Origin: Saccharicrinis sp963675435
GTDB lineage: Bacteria; Bacteroidota; Bacteroidia; Bacteroidales; Marinilabiliaceae
Reading direction: 5' to 3'
DNA: 64,000 nucleotides
Assembly: GCA_963675435.1 (NCBI GenBank)
Contig: OY776216.1
Coordinates: 3,224,001-3,288,000 of the forward strand
Position 1 is the first letter of the stretch, and the number at the start of each line of letters is the position of its first letter. Made by a program: the position numbers and the translations under genes. Shown here in pieces: positions 51,307 to 61,266 of the stretch. The notes below the pieces were generated by a model. The model saw only the letters and a program-made list of their open reading frames with translations. It was not told the origin of the DNA and made no database searches.

Positions 51307-52935
51307 TTACTTTGTAGAAACTATAATTACTCCATCTTTTCCTTTTTCTCCATATTTGTCTATGGCAACTTCATCTTTTAACACAGAGATGGATTCTATG
51401 TTGTTTGTATCCAGGTTATTAAACTCCTTATATGTAATTGGTTTCCCATTTAAAATGAGATAAGGTTTTTTACCATTAATTGCTTTTGTGATGGATTCCG
51501 GAAGTTGGTTTGAATCAGAATTTTTTACGCCTTTAACATCCATTTCTGCCTTATTATTAAGAGTAATATATATAACTCCATTTTTAGCATCACTTCCATA
51601 TTCTTCTATATAAGATGATAGCATATTCGGATTTTTAATTACATTAATGCTATGTATTGTGGATTTGTCCAGTTTATCCATCATTTCTGTTGAGCTTCTT
51701 TTACCATTAATAATTATGACAGGTTCATTTTTCTGAATAAAGCCAGATTTAATCTTAATATTTGTAGTGTTATTAGTTGGCTTTTTTTGAGTTTTAAGTG
51801 TAAGTTCTTTATTTAGAGTGTAATTATGAGGTTTACTAACCATAACCGCTTTTTCTCTATAAACAATCTTGTTTATCTTGTTTTCGTCCTCATTGTTAAG
51901 CGTATGTGTACTTTCAAATACCATTACATTTTTTTTGTCAACTTCTACATTGTTATGGGAAGCGGAAATAATGATATCGTTGTTTGATTGATCATTTATA
52001 TTTGCCTCTTGTTTGTTAATAACACTATTGCTCGTATTATTATGAGTCGTTTCAGGTTTTGTAAAGGCCAATAATGAACATGCACCAAAGATTAGTATTG
52101 GTAAAAACTTTAAGCTTTTATATTTCTGATTAGATTTATTTTGATTCATCATTACAATTCGTTTTTTAATAAAACTTCCATTAAAATTATGTACAAATTG
52201 TAAACGCATATTCTTAGATAATACCTCTAATAGCAGATACTGATATTCCTTTGGTTTTTTGGTTCTTTTGTAAATAATGCTGTCAACATAATATTCATGG
52301 TTTTGAGTAATTAATTTCTTTAACCACCAAACAAAAGGATTCCACCATTGCAAAAACAAAACAATATCTACTAGAATGATATCAATAGAATGTAACTGTT
52401 TACAGTGAGTCATTTCATGTTCCAGTATTAAATCACATTTATTATTCTGATTCAAATTTCCGGGAACATAAATAGTTCTGAGAAAAGAAAATGGATGAAA
52501 ATCTTTATTTTTTAAAATTCTTAGAGAAATACCTTTGTAATGATCTTTATAACTATTGTTTCGCATCCTATTTAAGGCGATAATTCCGGTAAAAAAGCGA
52601 ACAATAAACAATAGTGTTACTGCAAGGAATACTATTAAAAACACTTGATTCCAATCAAAAGTAATGTCAGGTTCAATATTTCGAACAGGCAATGTAGTTG
52701 TAAATTGGTCAATATTTAGTGCGATATTTTGTTTTACTTCCTTATTAAAAAACATATTCTTTACCCAATTAGGCATAGAGAGTATTGGTACTATCCATGG
52801 TACAATAAGATAAGCCAACAACCAGTATCTATTCCTTTGGAAAGAATGATCCTTTGATAAAAAAAGAACATACAAAATTACTCCTATAGCAATTATAAGT
52901 CCGGTTTTCAATTGAATTTCAAAAAACTCAGTCAT
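51307..52935 (-). CDS. BlaR1/MecR1-like M56 peptidase with C-terminal plug-like repeats
   Basis: 542 residues. Several N-terminal membrane helices surround an M56 metallopeptidase domain with the zinc motif HEMTH at 173-177. Another membrane helix lies near 270-285 (FLPILIFGACSLLAFT). The periplasmic part ends with two related modules, IIINGKRSSTEMMDKL...GSDAKNGVIYITL and LILNGKPITYKEFNNL...GEKGKDGVIIVST, that look like the plug segment of TonB-dependent receptors. In known systems such proteins sense a signal and cleave the BlaI repressor; the signal here is unknown and need not be a beta-lactam. Overlaps blaI by one base. Confidence 0.9.
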   Translation of the reverse strand: MTEFFEIQLKTGLIIAIGVILYVLFLSKDHSFQRNRYWLLAYLIVPWIVPILSMPNWVKNMFFNKEVKQNIALNIDQFTTTLPVRNIEPDITFDWNQVFLIVFLAVTLLFIVRFFTGIIALNRMRNNSYKDHYKGISLRILKNKDFHPFSFLRTIYVPGNLNQNNKCDLILEHEMTHCKQLHSIDIILVDIVLFLQWWNPFVWWLKKLITQNHEYYVDSIIYKRTKKPKEYQYLLLEVLSKNMRLQFVHNFNGSFIKKRIVMMNQNKSNQKYKSLKFLPILIFGACSLLAFTKPETTHNNTSNSVINKQEANINDQSNNDIIISASHNNVEVDKKNVMVFESTHTLNNEDENKINKIVYREKAVMVSKPHNYTLNKELTLKTQKKPTNNTTNIKIKSGFIQKNEPVIIINGKRSSTEMMDKLDKSTIHSINVIKNPNMLSSYIEEYGSDAKNGVIYITLNNKAEMDVKGVKNSDSNQLPESITKAINGKKPYLILNGKPITYKEFNNLDTNNIESISVLKDEVAIDKYGEKGKDGVIIVSTK

Positions 52936-53309
52936 TAATCTTTTTCATTTTTCTTTTCAATCAAGTCAAGCAACTCTTTAAGTTCTTCAACTTTCAAGTT
53001 TTCCTCTTTTATAAAGAAAGAAACCATATTTTTATAAGAAGACTCGAAATAATCAGATACTACATTTTTTACATATGTTTTCCGATATTCTTCTCTTGAA
53101 ATAGATGGATAATATTCGTGCGTATTCCCATAGGAATTATGAGAAACAAATCCTTTTTCTTCTAAACCTCTTATAATAGTACTGAAAGTATTATAATGGG
53201 GTTTGGGATCTGGATGTAGTTTTAATAAATCACGAACAAAACCTTTTCCTTTATTCCAAAGAATTTTCATTATATCTTCTTCTCGTTTTGTAAGTCTTTT
53301 TAAGTTCAT
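52935..53309 (-). CDS. BlaI/MecI/CopY-family transcriptional repressor
   Basis: 124 residues: a winged helix (LTKREEDIMKILWNKGKGFVRDLLKL...TFSTIIRGLEEKGFVSH) and a C-terminal dimerisation helix pair (FFIKEENLKVEELKELLDLIEKK). It heads the blaI-blaR1 operon and should repress it until cleaved. The predicted promoter at 53354-53382 is overlapped by an inverted ACAACTA/TAGTTGT pair. Confidence 0.93.
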   Translation of the reverse strand: MNLKRLTKREEDIMKILWNKGKGFVRDLLKLHPDPKPHYNTFSTIIRGLEEKGFVSHNSYGNTHEYYPSISREEYRKTYVKNVVSDYFESSYKNMVSFFIKEENLKVEELKELLDLIEKKNEKD

Positions 53310-53353
53310 ACTTACTTAATGAATAATTTGTACCATGAATAATGTTGACAAAA

Positions 53354-53382
53354 CAAATATAATGAAATTTTTAATTTTACAA
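53354..53382 (-). promoter_or_regulatory. Promoter of blaI-blaR1
   Basis: Minus strand TATATTTG at 53361-53354 and TTG at 53382-53380, 18 bases apart. Confidence 0.75.
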
Positions 53383-53418
53383 CTAAAAATTTCGTTACTC
53401 TACTAAAAAAATAGTTGT
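53379..53418. promoter_or_regulatory. Possible BlaI operator
   Basis: ACAACTA (53379) and TAGTTGT (53412) are inverted half-sites with a 26-base gap; the first covers the -33 element. Their identity as operator halves is inference. Confidence 0.4.
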
Positions 53419-53476
53419 GTAGTCGCAGGATGCTTTTATATAGGGTATTATGAGTGTGTGGGTATATTAAAAAATA

Positions 53477-53508
53477 GCCCGAACTGAATAATATCAATTC
53501 GGGCTTTT
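53477..53508. terminator. Hairpin terminator upstream of blaI
   Basis: GCCCGAA and TTCGGGC around a 14-base loop, flanked by A and T tracts. It lies between oadA's end and blaI and probably backs up the terminator at 53535. Confidence 0.65.
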
Positions 53509-53534
53509 CCTTATTTATTATGTAGATGATGATG

Positions 53535-53566
53535 CAAAAAGAGAACAAGAGCTTGGCTCTTGTTCT
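53535..53566 (-). terminator. Terminator of oadA
   Basis: AGAACAAGAGC pairs with GCTCTTGTTCT across 3 bases; minus strand continues CTTTTTG. Confidence 0.88.
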
Positions 53567-53578
53567 TATCTAATTTGA

Positions 53579-55726
53579 TTATTCTGCAACATCAAGAATT
53601 TTTGTATCAGCAGCAACAGTGTCACCTACGTTTACAAAAATATCATTTACAGTTCCAGCAAAGTCACTTGTAATACTGTTTTCCATTTTCATAGCTTCAA
53701 GAATTACGACAACCTGACCTTTTTCAATTTTATCACCAGCATTAACCTGGATATCTAAAATTTTACCTGGCATAGGAACGTTAACTGCTTTTGTAGGACC
53801 AGTGGCTTTTGCAGCTTTGGGAGCTTCTTTTGCAGGAGCTTCAGTGGCAACAGGAGCGTCAACAATATCCATAATTGGAGCGTCAGCAGGTAAAGTGTCA
53901 CCTTCAGTCGCCATTAAAGTATTAACGTAACCAGCAAACTCTGCAGTAATGCTGTTTTCCATTTTCATAGCTTCTAAAGTAGCAACAGTTTGTCCTTTTT
54001 CTACTTTATCACCAGGTTTTACAAGATATTGTAAAATTCTTCCTGGCATAGGAATAGTAACTTTTTTTCCTGTAGCTTTTGGAGCTTCTTTTTTAGGAGC
54101 TGCTTCAGTAGCAACTTCTTTTTTAGGTTCTTTAGCCTGTTTTGCTTCCCATGCAGCTTTCTTAACACCAGTTAAGTAACCTTTTGCAACCATTGGGAAT
54201 AACTCAAGAAGTAAAACTTCTTCTTCGTTTTCAGCTAATTTAACACCACCAAAATTTTCTAATACTGGATTTGGTTGCATTTTGTATTTAGATGTGTCGA
54301 ATGGACGCTCATCACTGTGACCACAAATCTTTTCTCTGAATTCTGGTTTTACAGGAATTGGAGTTTTACCATACTCACCTTTTACTAAACTGATAAATTG
54401 ATTTGAAACGTTAGTGTACATAGCACTTCCTTTTTTCAAATCCATTGCGCAGTTAACAGCTTGTGCACCTACAATCTGACTTGTTGGAGTTACCAATGGA
54501 GGTAAACCAGCATCCATACGTACTGTAGGAATTAATTTCATAGCATCTTCTAAGATGTCTTCTGATTTTAATGCTTTTAACTGAGCTACCATGTTTGTGT
54601 ACATACCACCTGGGATCTCAGCTTCTTTAACCAAATTGTTTGGTTTTGGGAAGTTGAAGTAATCCTCAATAGCATGACAAGCATTTAATAGTGCATCTTC
54701 GTCACCAGACTTAACACAAGCAATCGCTTTATCAAATGCAGCATCAATATTTGCAGGAAGTTCATCAGTAAGAGGGTTGAATGGATTAGGGAATTGTTTT
54801 ACTCCATCCACATCAGCTAACTCTTTTCTGATAGTAAGTAGTTCTGCATTAATTTTTGCAACAGCTTCCATGTTAATATCCATTTCAATTCCTAATTTCT
54901 TAGTGAATAAATAGATTAACTCAATAGCTGGAGCAGCAGGTCCACCTGCAAAGTTCCAAATGTTTGTGTCAACAACATCAACACCGGCCATAATAGCAGA
55001 TAATACAGCTGCTAATCCATATCCTGGAGTACAGTGTGTATGGAAATCAACAGGAATTTTAACTGCTTTTTTAAAGTCGCTTACTAATTTAGATACACGA
55101 GTTGGAGGAATAAGTCCACTCATATCCTTAATAGTAATCATATCAGCTCCTAATTCTTCAAGAGCTTTTGCTTTATTAATAAAGTATTCGTCTGTAAATA
55201 CTGGTTCTTGTCCTTGTTCTCTTTTACCAAATAAACCAGCTAATCCTTTTTTCTTTGGTGGTTCCGGATATGCAGGGTCAATAGTATAACATACTGCACA
55301 GTCAGCAATACCTCCATGCTGTTTTACGTATTTGATAGTAGACTTAACGTTGTTGATGTCATTTAAGGCATCAAAAATACGCATGATACCAAGTCCAGAA
55401 TCAATGGCATTTTTACAGAATCCATCAATAATTTCATTAGTATAAGGTGTATAACCAAATAAGTTACGTCCTCTTGATAATGCAGTTAATTTACTTACAT
55501 CACCAACAGCTTTTTTAATTGTTTGTAGACGTGTCCAAGGGTTCTCGTTTAGGTAACGCATTACAGAGTCAGGTACAGCTCCACCCCATACTTCCATTGC
55601 ATAGAAGTTGGCATCCTTATAAAAAGGAAGAACTCTATCAATTTGCTCTTGTCGTAATCTGGTAGCGAATAACGACTGCTGACCATCTCTAAGCGTTAGG
55701 TCTCTAATCAATAATTTTTTTGACAT
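53579..55726 (-). CDS. oadA: Oxaloacetate decarboxylase alpha / pyruvate carboxylase B-type subunit with two biotinyl domains
   Basis: 715 residues. The carboxyltransferase TIM barrel opens LLIRDLTLRDGQQSLFATR and contains the metal/lysine-carbamate region ADMITIKDMSG and DFHTHCTPGYGLA. A PYC_OADA helical domain follows. Unusually there are two C-terminal biotinyl domains, each with AMKM: the first around K588 and the second around K680, joined by an alanine/proline-rich linker. OadA uses carboxybiotin to couple oxaloacetate decarboxylation to sodium export with membrane subunits beta and gamma, none of which is adjacent. A -7 element sits 44 bases upstream. Confidence 0.93.
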   Translation of the reverse strand: MSKKLLIRDLTLRDGQQSLFATRLRQEQIDRVLPFYKDANFYAMEVWGGAVPDSVMRYLNENPWTRLQTIKKAVGDVSKLTALSRGRNLFGYTPYTNEIIDGFCKNAIDSGLGIMRIFDALNDINNVKSTIKYVKQHGGIADCAVCYTIDPAYPEPPKKKGLAGLFGKREQGQEPVFTDEYFINKAKALEELGADMITIKDMSGLIPPTRVSKLVSDFKKAVKIPVDFHTHCTPGYGLAAVLSAIMAGVDVVDTNIWNFAGGPAAPAIELIYLFTKKLGIEMDINMEAVAKINAELLTIRKELADVDGVKQFPNPFNPLTDELPANIDAAFDKAIACVKSGDEDALLNACHAIEDYFNFPKPNNLVKEAEIPGGMYTNMVAQLKALKSEDILEDAMKLIPTVRMDAGLPPLVTPTSQIVGAQAVNCAMDLKKGSAMYTNVSNQFISLVKGEYGKTPIPVKPEFREKICGHSDERPFDTSKYKMQPNPVLENFGGVKLAENEEEVLLLELFPMVAKGYLTGVKKAAWEAKQAKEPKKEVATEAAPKKEAPKATGKKVTIPMPGRILQYLVKPGDKVEKGQTVATLEAMKMENSITAEFAGYVNTLMATEGDTLPADAPIMDIVDAPVATEAPAKEAPKAAKATGPTKAVNVPMPGKILDIQVNAGDKIEKGQVVVILEAMKMENSITSDFAGTVNDIFVNVGDTVAADTKILDVAE

Positions 55727-55769
55727 GTTTTTGGTTTGCTACGGTTATTAATGAATTTTTATTATGTCA

Positions 55770-55777
55770 CAAAAATA
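55770..55777 (-). promoter_or_regulatory. -7 element of oadA
   Basis: Minus strand TATTTTTG. Confidence 0.45.
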
Positions 55778-56155
55778 ATCAAAGAGTGTATATAAAAATA
55801 GTGTTATAACAAAGTTTAAGCATATTTTATAACATGCTTTTTGATTTAAAGAAATATTTCTGTAATATTACCGTCCCAATGTATTTACTCACCCCAAAGA
55901 GCTAAAATATGTGATTATTATCACTGTTTTTAGGAAAAAATCAAATTCCGGTAGTCAAAAAAGTGTTGTATAGCATAAAATATACATCAGCTTAAATCAT
56001 GTTAACATTTATTAAAGAAATTTTGCGTTAATTTTTTATCAGAAGATCTTGCTCAAGTTGAAATATGCATCCATATTGGAGCCTTTTTTAACATCAGAAA
56101 TTTTGGGATATTAGATTTTTGCGTTATGTTAACTAAAGGGGCACTTGTTAAAATT
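55778..56155. other. Intergenic stretch between oadA and the TPR/AraC gene
   Basis: About 380 AT-rich bases; no gene or clear repeat seen. Confidence 0.5.
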
Positions 56156-58063
56156 TTATTCCGATAATAAGATAGCTTTTTGATATTGTAGGGGAGTTAT
56201 TCCAACTTCGGATTTAAAAGAACTATAAAATGTGCTTTGCGATGCAAAACCAGATTCAAAACCCAACTGTTTCATTAAAATTTTGGAGTTTTTATTTCTT
56301 TCAATTTGTTTTTTGCAATATGATATGCGATACCTGTTTATTAATGTGTTAAAGTTACATCCAAATTCTTTATTAATAATCTGAGATACGTAGGTAATAT
56401 TTGTATTGAGTTTGCTAGCTAATGTATCAAGAGTTAGGTCTTGCATTTTGAATACTTCTTCGTTTTCTAGCAATGATAGTAAATTGGATAACAATATATT
56501 TTCGATATTTTTGGTATTGTTAATGGTTTTTTCTTTTAAGAGCTGGTTAATTATATCTTGTTTATTTTGTGCTTCAAGGTGCTGCTTATAAATAGATTCA
56601 ATAGCTTTTTTACGTACTTTTTTATTCAATACAAAAAGAATAAGTATTACAATAATTAAACTTACAATGAATAGGAGTGCAGCTATAACAATTCTGCTAT
56701 TTTTCAGTTCTTCTTTTTGTAGAGCTATTTTCTTTTCCTTTTGTTGGGTTTCGTATTTTACCATTAAGTTTTTTAGCTTTTCAGCCGACTTTCTTAATTC
56801 GTGTTCCTTCTCATATTTTAAGTAGGCAGAAATATAATTTATGGCTTCAGAATACTTCTTTTCCTTTTTATATAATGTATATATATGTTTATTGGTTATC
56901 GATTTTAAATAAACAGACTCAGTAGAATCGCATAGTTGTAACGACATATTATAGCACTGGTGAGCCATATTATTATCATTTAATGCCATATAGGTTTTTC
57001 CCAAACTATTTAAGGTTTTAATACGAGACGCGTAACTGGCTTTAATTTTTAATTTATATTGATATACCTCGTCCAATATTTGAATTGCTTTTTTATACGC
57101 ACCTTTTTCTATGTAAAAGTTACCCAAATTAGTTAGCGATGTTGCTATTCCTGTTTTCACTTTCGACTCTCTTGCACATTGAAGTGATTTATTAAAATAC
57201 TTTTCTCCATTGAGCCAATCTTTTAGTTCTGTATAAATAATGCCCAGACCTTCATAGCTTTCGCGCAACATGCGTAAATTATTTGATTGCTTTACAAGTT
57301 CTAGTTTTTGTTTTTGCCACTTTAACGCTTCATCAAATCGATTGTCTTTTCTGTACAGGGAAACAATACGTTGATAGTTCTGTAGTTTTCTGAAAATATT
57401 ATTTGTAGAGTCGCAAAGTGCCAAGGATTTTATATAGTGTTCGTAGGCCTTGGAATTATAACTTCTCTTTTCATTATTATAACCTAATAAATACTGATAA
57501 TAATCTCTGTAAATATTTATATGATGTGCATTTAAAATACTATCTGCGTTTTGAAGATATACAAGAGCTTCCGAATATTGGTTTTCTGTCATATAATATA
57601 AAGCATATACGCTTTTGCATTGTGCTATTTGAACCAGATTTTGCTTTTTTTGAGCGTAGGAGTTGCAAAACATGTAAAAACGCTCCATTTTATTTTTAGC
57701 AGGAATTCTCGCAGCACTTTCTGCAGCTAACAATGCAATATTAAATTTGAGGTCAGAATTTTTTCTTAATAATTCAAAACCTTTTTGCAGGGTAATCAGT
57801 GCTGAATCTTTTTTATTAATAGATCTGTAATACAGCGCATCTATATAATATAGTTTAGCCTTTGATTCTTTATTTATAGTATTATTAAAATCTTCATTTT
57901 CCTTTTTCTTATAAATGTCAGAAGCATGCAACAAATCATGTGGGTTGCTAAGAACTTCCTGGTATAAAGAATCAATAATCTGTTCTGTTTCTTTTAATTC
58001 CTTTGTGCAGCCAAAGCAAATTAATGTTAATAGTAAAGTTAGAGTTGAAAATGACCTCTTCAT
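56156..58063 (-). CDS. TPR-containing membrane regulator with AraC-type DNA-binding domain
   Basis: 635 residues. A lipoprotein-like signal (LTLICFGC) precedes a periplasmic TPR array (about 60-430), a membrane helix near 452-473 (IVIAALLFIVSLIIVILILFVL), a coiled coil and a cytosolic AraC-family helix-turn-helix pair (LDTLASKLNTNITYVSQIINKEFGCNF...FASQSTFYSSFKSEVGITPLQYQK). The protein would sense in the periplasm and bind DNA from the membrane, like the one-component regulators common in Bacteroidota. Target genes are unknown; the divergent gene at 58402 is a candidate. Confidence 0.9.
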   Translation of the reverse strand: MKRSFSTLTLLLTLICFGCTKELKETEQIIDSLYQEVLSNPHDLLHASDIYKKKENEDFNNTINKESKAKLYYIDALYYRSINKKDSALITLQKGFELLRKNSDLKFNIALLAAESAARIPAKNKMERFYMFCNSYAQKKQNLVQIAQCKSVYALYYMTENQYSEALVYLQNADSILNAHHINIYRDYYQYLLGYNNEKRSYNSKAYEHYIKSLALCDSTNNIFRKLQNYQRIVSLYRKDNRFDEALKWQKQKLELVKQSNNLRMLRESYEGLGIIYTELKDWLNGEKYFNKSLQCARESKVKTGIATSLTNLGNFYIEKGAYKKAIQILDEVYQYKLKIKASYASRIKTLNSLGKTYMALNDNNMAHQCYNMSLQLCDSTESVYLKSITNKHIYTLYKKEKKYSEAINYISAYLKYEKEHELRKSAEKLKNLMVKYETQQKEKKIALQKEELKNSRIVIAALLFIVSLIIVILILFVLNKKVRKKAIESIYKQHLEAQNKQDIINQLLKEKTINNTKNIENILLSNLLSLLENEEVFKMQDLTLDTLASKLNTNITYVSQIINKEFGCNFNTLINRYRISYCKKQIERNKNSKILMKQLGFESGFASQSTFYSSFKSEVGITPLQYQKAILLSE

Positions 58064-58118
58064 TTTATATCCAATTCTGATTATTTATTTAGTTGGGGGC
58101 TTACTTTTTTTGTGCATT

Positions 58119-58147
58119 CAAATATACATAATATTATAGGTGTTCAA
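58119..58147 (-). promoter_or_regulatory. Promoter of the TPR/AraC gene
   Basis: Minus strand TATATTTG at 58126-58119 and TTG at 58147-58145, 18 bases apart. The rest of 58064-58401 holds no gene. Confidence 0.7.
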
Positions 58148-58401
58148 TTCTATTTACGTCTAAAAAGTTTAAAAGTTCAATATCTTTAAAAAGAATTTCG
58201 AAATGATTAAAGAAGTTCCGAAATCTTTAAAATGCCCTATTTGTATAGGTTTTTGCAATCTATAGAATATACATTTGTCGAGGTTGAATTAAGTGAAGTA
58301 CTCAAATGCAAATGGGTTAGTATTTGTTGAATCTTGATTTTTTTCGACTTGTTTTAAGTGACTATATTAAATATGTTCAATTTAAATTATGTATTTGAAG
58401 T

Positions 58402-59226
58402 ATGAAGAGATGTAAATTTTTTGCTGTGCTAATCATGATGAGCAGTATGGTTTTTTCTCAATCAAAAGATGTAGAATGTGTAAAATTCAGGGAGGGCTTT
58501 GATAAATTTCCAGTACCTGGAAAAGGAACAATTACTCTATTAGATGGGACTAAAATTAAGGGTGAATTTAAGCAGGGAATGCTAATTAAGTTTGACAAGT
58601 GGCAATGGTACGATACGGAGGGCAAAGTGCATGAAATTAAGAAAAAAGATGTAGAACGGGTTAATTTTTATCCTGATGAAAAATTTGTAGATAAAAACAT
58701 TGAGATTAATGTGAGTCTTTCTGTGGGAAATAAAAAAATGGGAGAGGTAGAACAGAAAAATTTACCATTTAATATTACACAATTCAAAGATTTTGATCAG
58801 GAAAAATACTACAAACCAGTAGTTCTAGAAAGGGTTGTGAAGAGTGTTAATAATAAAGGTAAGGAAAACGCTGATTTAATGTTGTTGGTAAATAATGGAT
58901 TTGATAGTAAATATAAAGTTTATGTACCATTAGGTGCACACCAAATTTCATACGGACGTGATTTGAACATACCAGGGATGATTATGGGAATTGGTCAGGA
59001 AATGGGGGATTATTACAAAGCCATCAGAGTTAAAAAAGTAGGAGAAACTCAGAGCTGTGTTATAAAATACCCAGGAGGTATTCCATTTTTATTCGGAAAA
59101 TTCAGAGATAAGGAATTTGTGGACCTGTTTGGGTCTAACCAGGAATTTATGCAATGCTACCCTAAATCGTTTAAGCGAAAGTTTAAATATACTCCTGAAT
59201 TTTTCTGGGTTTACAATCAAAAGTAA
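58402..59226 (+). CDS. Exported protein of unknown function
   Basis: 274 residues with a signal peptide (MKRCKFFAVLIMMSSMVFSQ). The mature part starts with a beta-strand pair around a GTITLLDGTKIKGEFK motif, typical of small barrel modules that respond to or line the outer membrane, and continues to a MIMGIGQEMGDYYKAIRVKK segment. No catalytic motif is visible and I do not recognise the family. It is divergent from the membrane regulator at 56156 and followed by a lipoprotein gene 107 bases on. Confidence 0.75.
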   Translation: MKRCKFFAVLIMMSSMVFSQSKDVECVKFREGFDKFPVPGKGTITLLDGTKIKGEFKQGMLIKFDKWQWYDTEGKVHEIKKKDVERVNFYPDEKFVDKNIEINVSLSVGNKKMGEVEQKNLPFNITQFKDFDQEKYYKPVVLERVVKSVNNKGKENADLMLLVNNGFDSKYKVYVPLGAHQISYGRDLNIPGMIMGIGQEMGDYYKAIRVKKVGETQSCVIKYPGGIPFLFGKFRDKEFVDLFGSNQEFMQCYPKSFKRKFKYTPEFFWVYNQK

Positions 59227-59333
59227 TTCAATACAAAAATAGTAAACAATAACAGTATAAAATGTACTACAAGCCTTTTGTTTTAAGTATGTGGTAGTGT
59301 ATTTTATGCATTTTTAAAAAGCAAATATTAGAT

Positions 59334-60716
59334 ATGAAACAATTAACAATTTTATTTATTGCCTTTTTTGCATTATTAGTAAGCTCCTGTTCAAAGGACG
59401 ATGACACTAAAAGCAGTAAAACAAAGAGTTATGTGATTAGCGATTTTGTAGGAATGTGGAAAACTCTGCAATATTCTACAGATGTATACGTAAGTTTTGA
59501 AAATGATGGAACTGGTGAAATGGTGGATCCTAATGGAGATAGCTATGATATTAGCTGGGAAGTAAGTACTTTTGAGTTGGAAGGTGTTGATTCTAATGGA
59601 AATATTTCCACTGCAGAGTATAATGGAGTTATTGCAACAGATACTGATGGCTTTGAATATTATTATGTAGTCTCTTCTGATGGTGAAAATGTAAATCAAA
59701 TTACAGATGTATACAATAGCATTATCTATTCTAAAGAATCTGTTTCAGATGAAGAAGAAGAACAAGAGGGCAGTAGTGTGGAAACACCTGCAGCTCCAAA
59801 AGATTTTACCGTTTTAAGTGTAGGTAAAGAAAGTATTAGCTTAAACTTTAACTATACTGGAACATGCTCTGGAGTTGAAGTTTACTCAGCTGAAAAAACT
59901 GCTGACGCAGAACCTATTGTAATTTTAACTGAAGTTGTTGAAGGTGAAAATACAATTGAAATAGAATCATTAACACCTGATACTGAATATAGTTTCTTTA
60001 TCTATGCTTATAATAGTGGTGAATCAGAAGTTATATATTCCGAAGAAGCAGTATCGGTAACAGTTACTACCAATTCGGCTATTATTAACCTACCTATTGA
60101 GCGGTTTGGATTTCATGATCAATATGATGGTGCTTTAACAGTAGGAGTACTTGTTAATGCTTCAGATTTGGTAGAAGATCATAGCATGTGGACTCAAAAA
60201 GGTGATGTGGTTTTTGAATTGTATATATCTGAGTCGAAAGATGATGGTTATATGTTTGCCGAGTCTATCTCCTATTTATTGCCAGAGTGGAATTATAGTC
60301 AAGTTGTTGATTTATATGCTTATGCCAATGATTGGAGCTATAATGCTGGTCAGGTTTACTATTTAAAAGTTCAGGCAAAGGATAAAGAAGGAAATATTAT
60401 TGGCGAATCTTTTGTTCAGGAAGTAGAATACCCACAATCAAACGATATTATACCTGCAAAACCAACAGGTGTAGCACTTACAAAAAACGGAACTTGTGTT
60501 GATATTACCTGGAATACATCGAATGATGCTGTTTCATACAAAGTGTATGTATCTACAACTTCAAATATGAGGTATAAAACCAAAGTAGGCGATACAACAG
60601 ATACTAATTTTAGCGACTGCGACCGAGGCACTAATGTAAAAATGTATTATCAAGTTGTAGCGGTTTCCTCAACCGGAAATAAAAAGTATAGCGATCCTGT
60701 TTCAATATGGTTGTAA
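59334..60716 (+). CDS. Fibronectin type III-repeat lipoprotein
   Basis: 460 residues. Lipobox LLVSSCSKDDD at the N-terminus, with an acidic tether that favours surface display. Residues 33-135 form a lipocalin-like beta unit (FVGMWKTLQYSTDVYVSFENDGTGEM). Then follow two fibronectin type III domains, at about 155-245 (SLTPDTEYSFFIYAYNSG) and 375-460 (NGTCVDITWNTSNDAVSYKVYVS...YYQVVAVSSTG), with another beta region between. It probably binds a surface or extracellular ligand; no enzyme motif is present. Confidence 0.85.
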   Translation: MKQLTILFIAFFALLVSSCSKDDDTKSSKTKSYVISDFVGMWKTLQYSTDVYVSFENDGTGEMVDPNGDSYDISWEVSTFELEGVDSNGNISTAEYNGVIATDTDGFEYYYVVSSDGENVNQITDVYNSIIYSKESVSDEEEEQEGSSVETPAAPKDFTVLSVGKESISLNFNYTGTCSGVEVYSAEKTADAEPIVILTEVVEGENTIEIESLTPDTEYSFFIYAYNSGESEVIYSEEAVSVTVTTNSAIINLPIERFGFHDQYDGALTVGVLVNASDLVEDHSMWTQKGDVVFELYISESKDDGYMFAESISYLLPEWNYSQVVDLYAYANDWSYNAGQVYYLKVQAKDKEGNIIGESFVQEVEYPQSNDIIPAKPTGVALTKNGTCVDITWNTSNDAVSYKVYVSTTSNMRYKTKVGDTTDTNFSDCDRGTNVKMYYQVVAVSSTGNKKYSDPVSIWL

Positions 60717-60752
60717 GCCACTACTTTTTATATACGATGTAAATGTGATTGT

Positions 60753-60781
60753 AAAGCTGTCTTTTTAAGGCAGCTTTTTTT
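60753..60781 (+). terminator. Terminator of the fibronectin-type lipoprotein gene
   Basis: AAAGCTGTC faces GGCAGCTTT (one wobble), followed by a T run. Confidence 0.8.
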
Positions 60782-60864
60782 ATGGTAAAGCATCAATTTC
60801 TCTTCTAAATTGCCATAGTCTCCTTAAAATTCTTCAAAATAACTAACATTCCGTTCTAACTATT

Positions 60865-61119
60865 AACCCGAGTTCGATTAAAATTAAAGAGCTCAGAATT
60901 TATTAAAAAGCTGATATACAAGGCAAATTATTTTTGCATAGCGATCTATGGTAGAAGAATTTAACGAAGTAGATTAGTATTTTAATAGAAAGCCACATAT
61001 AAACAACGATTTTCTGCTTCATATTTGTTTGACATAGCCCGCTATGACTTCACAAATATTCATTGAAACTCATTATTTATAAGCGGTCTGAGCCAATAAT
61101 TTTATATCGAACTCGTGTT
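60865..61119. repeat. Structured dispersed repeat, family A, copy 2 (255 bp)
   Basis: Same length and same two-hairpin structure as 36594-36848, differing at scattered positions only. Its right end reads ACTCGTGTT, so one terminal base departs from the inverted repeat. A degenerate extra end (GTTCGGCTCAGGTTATT) follows near 61150. The remaining 60782-61266 holds no gene. Confidence 0.88.
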
Positions 61120-61266
61120 GTTAATATGCGCGCTAATTCCAAAATTTAATGTTCGGCTCAGGTTATTAAGTCAAGTGTAAAAAAAACTATACGCTTACAA
61201 ACAATATCTAAATAAACAAACCGTTTGCTCTACTAATTAAAATGATTAACCTTAAACTAACCATAA

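Noticed and set aside
53312..53548. 78-codon frame upstream of blaI
   Set aside because: It overlaps the blaI promoter, the operator candidate and a terminator hairpin, and has no protein-like composition.
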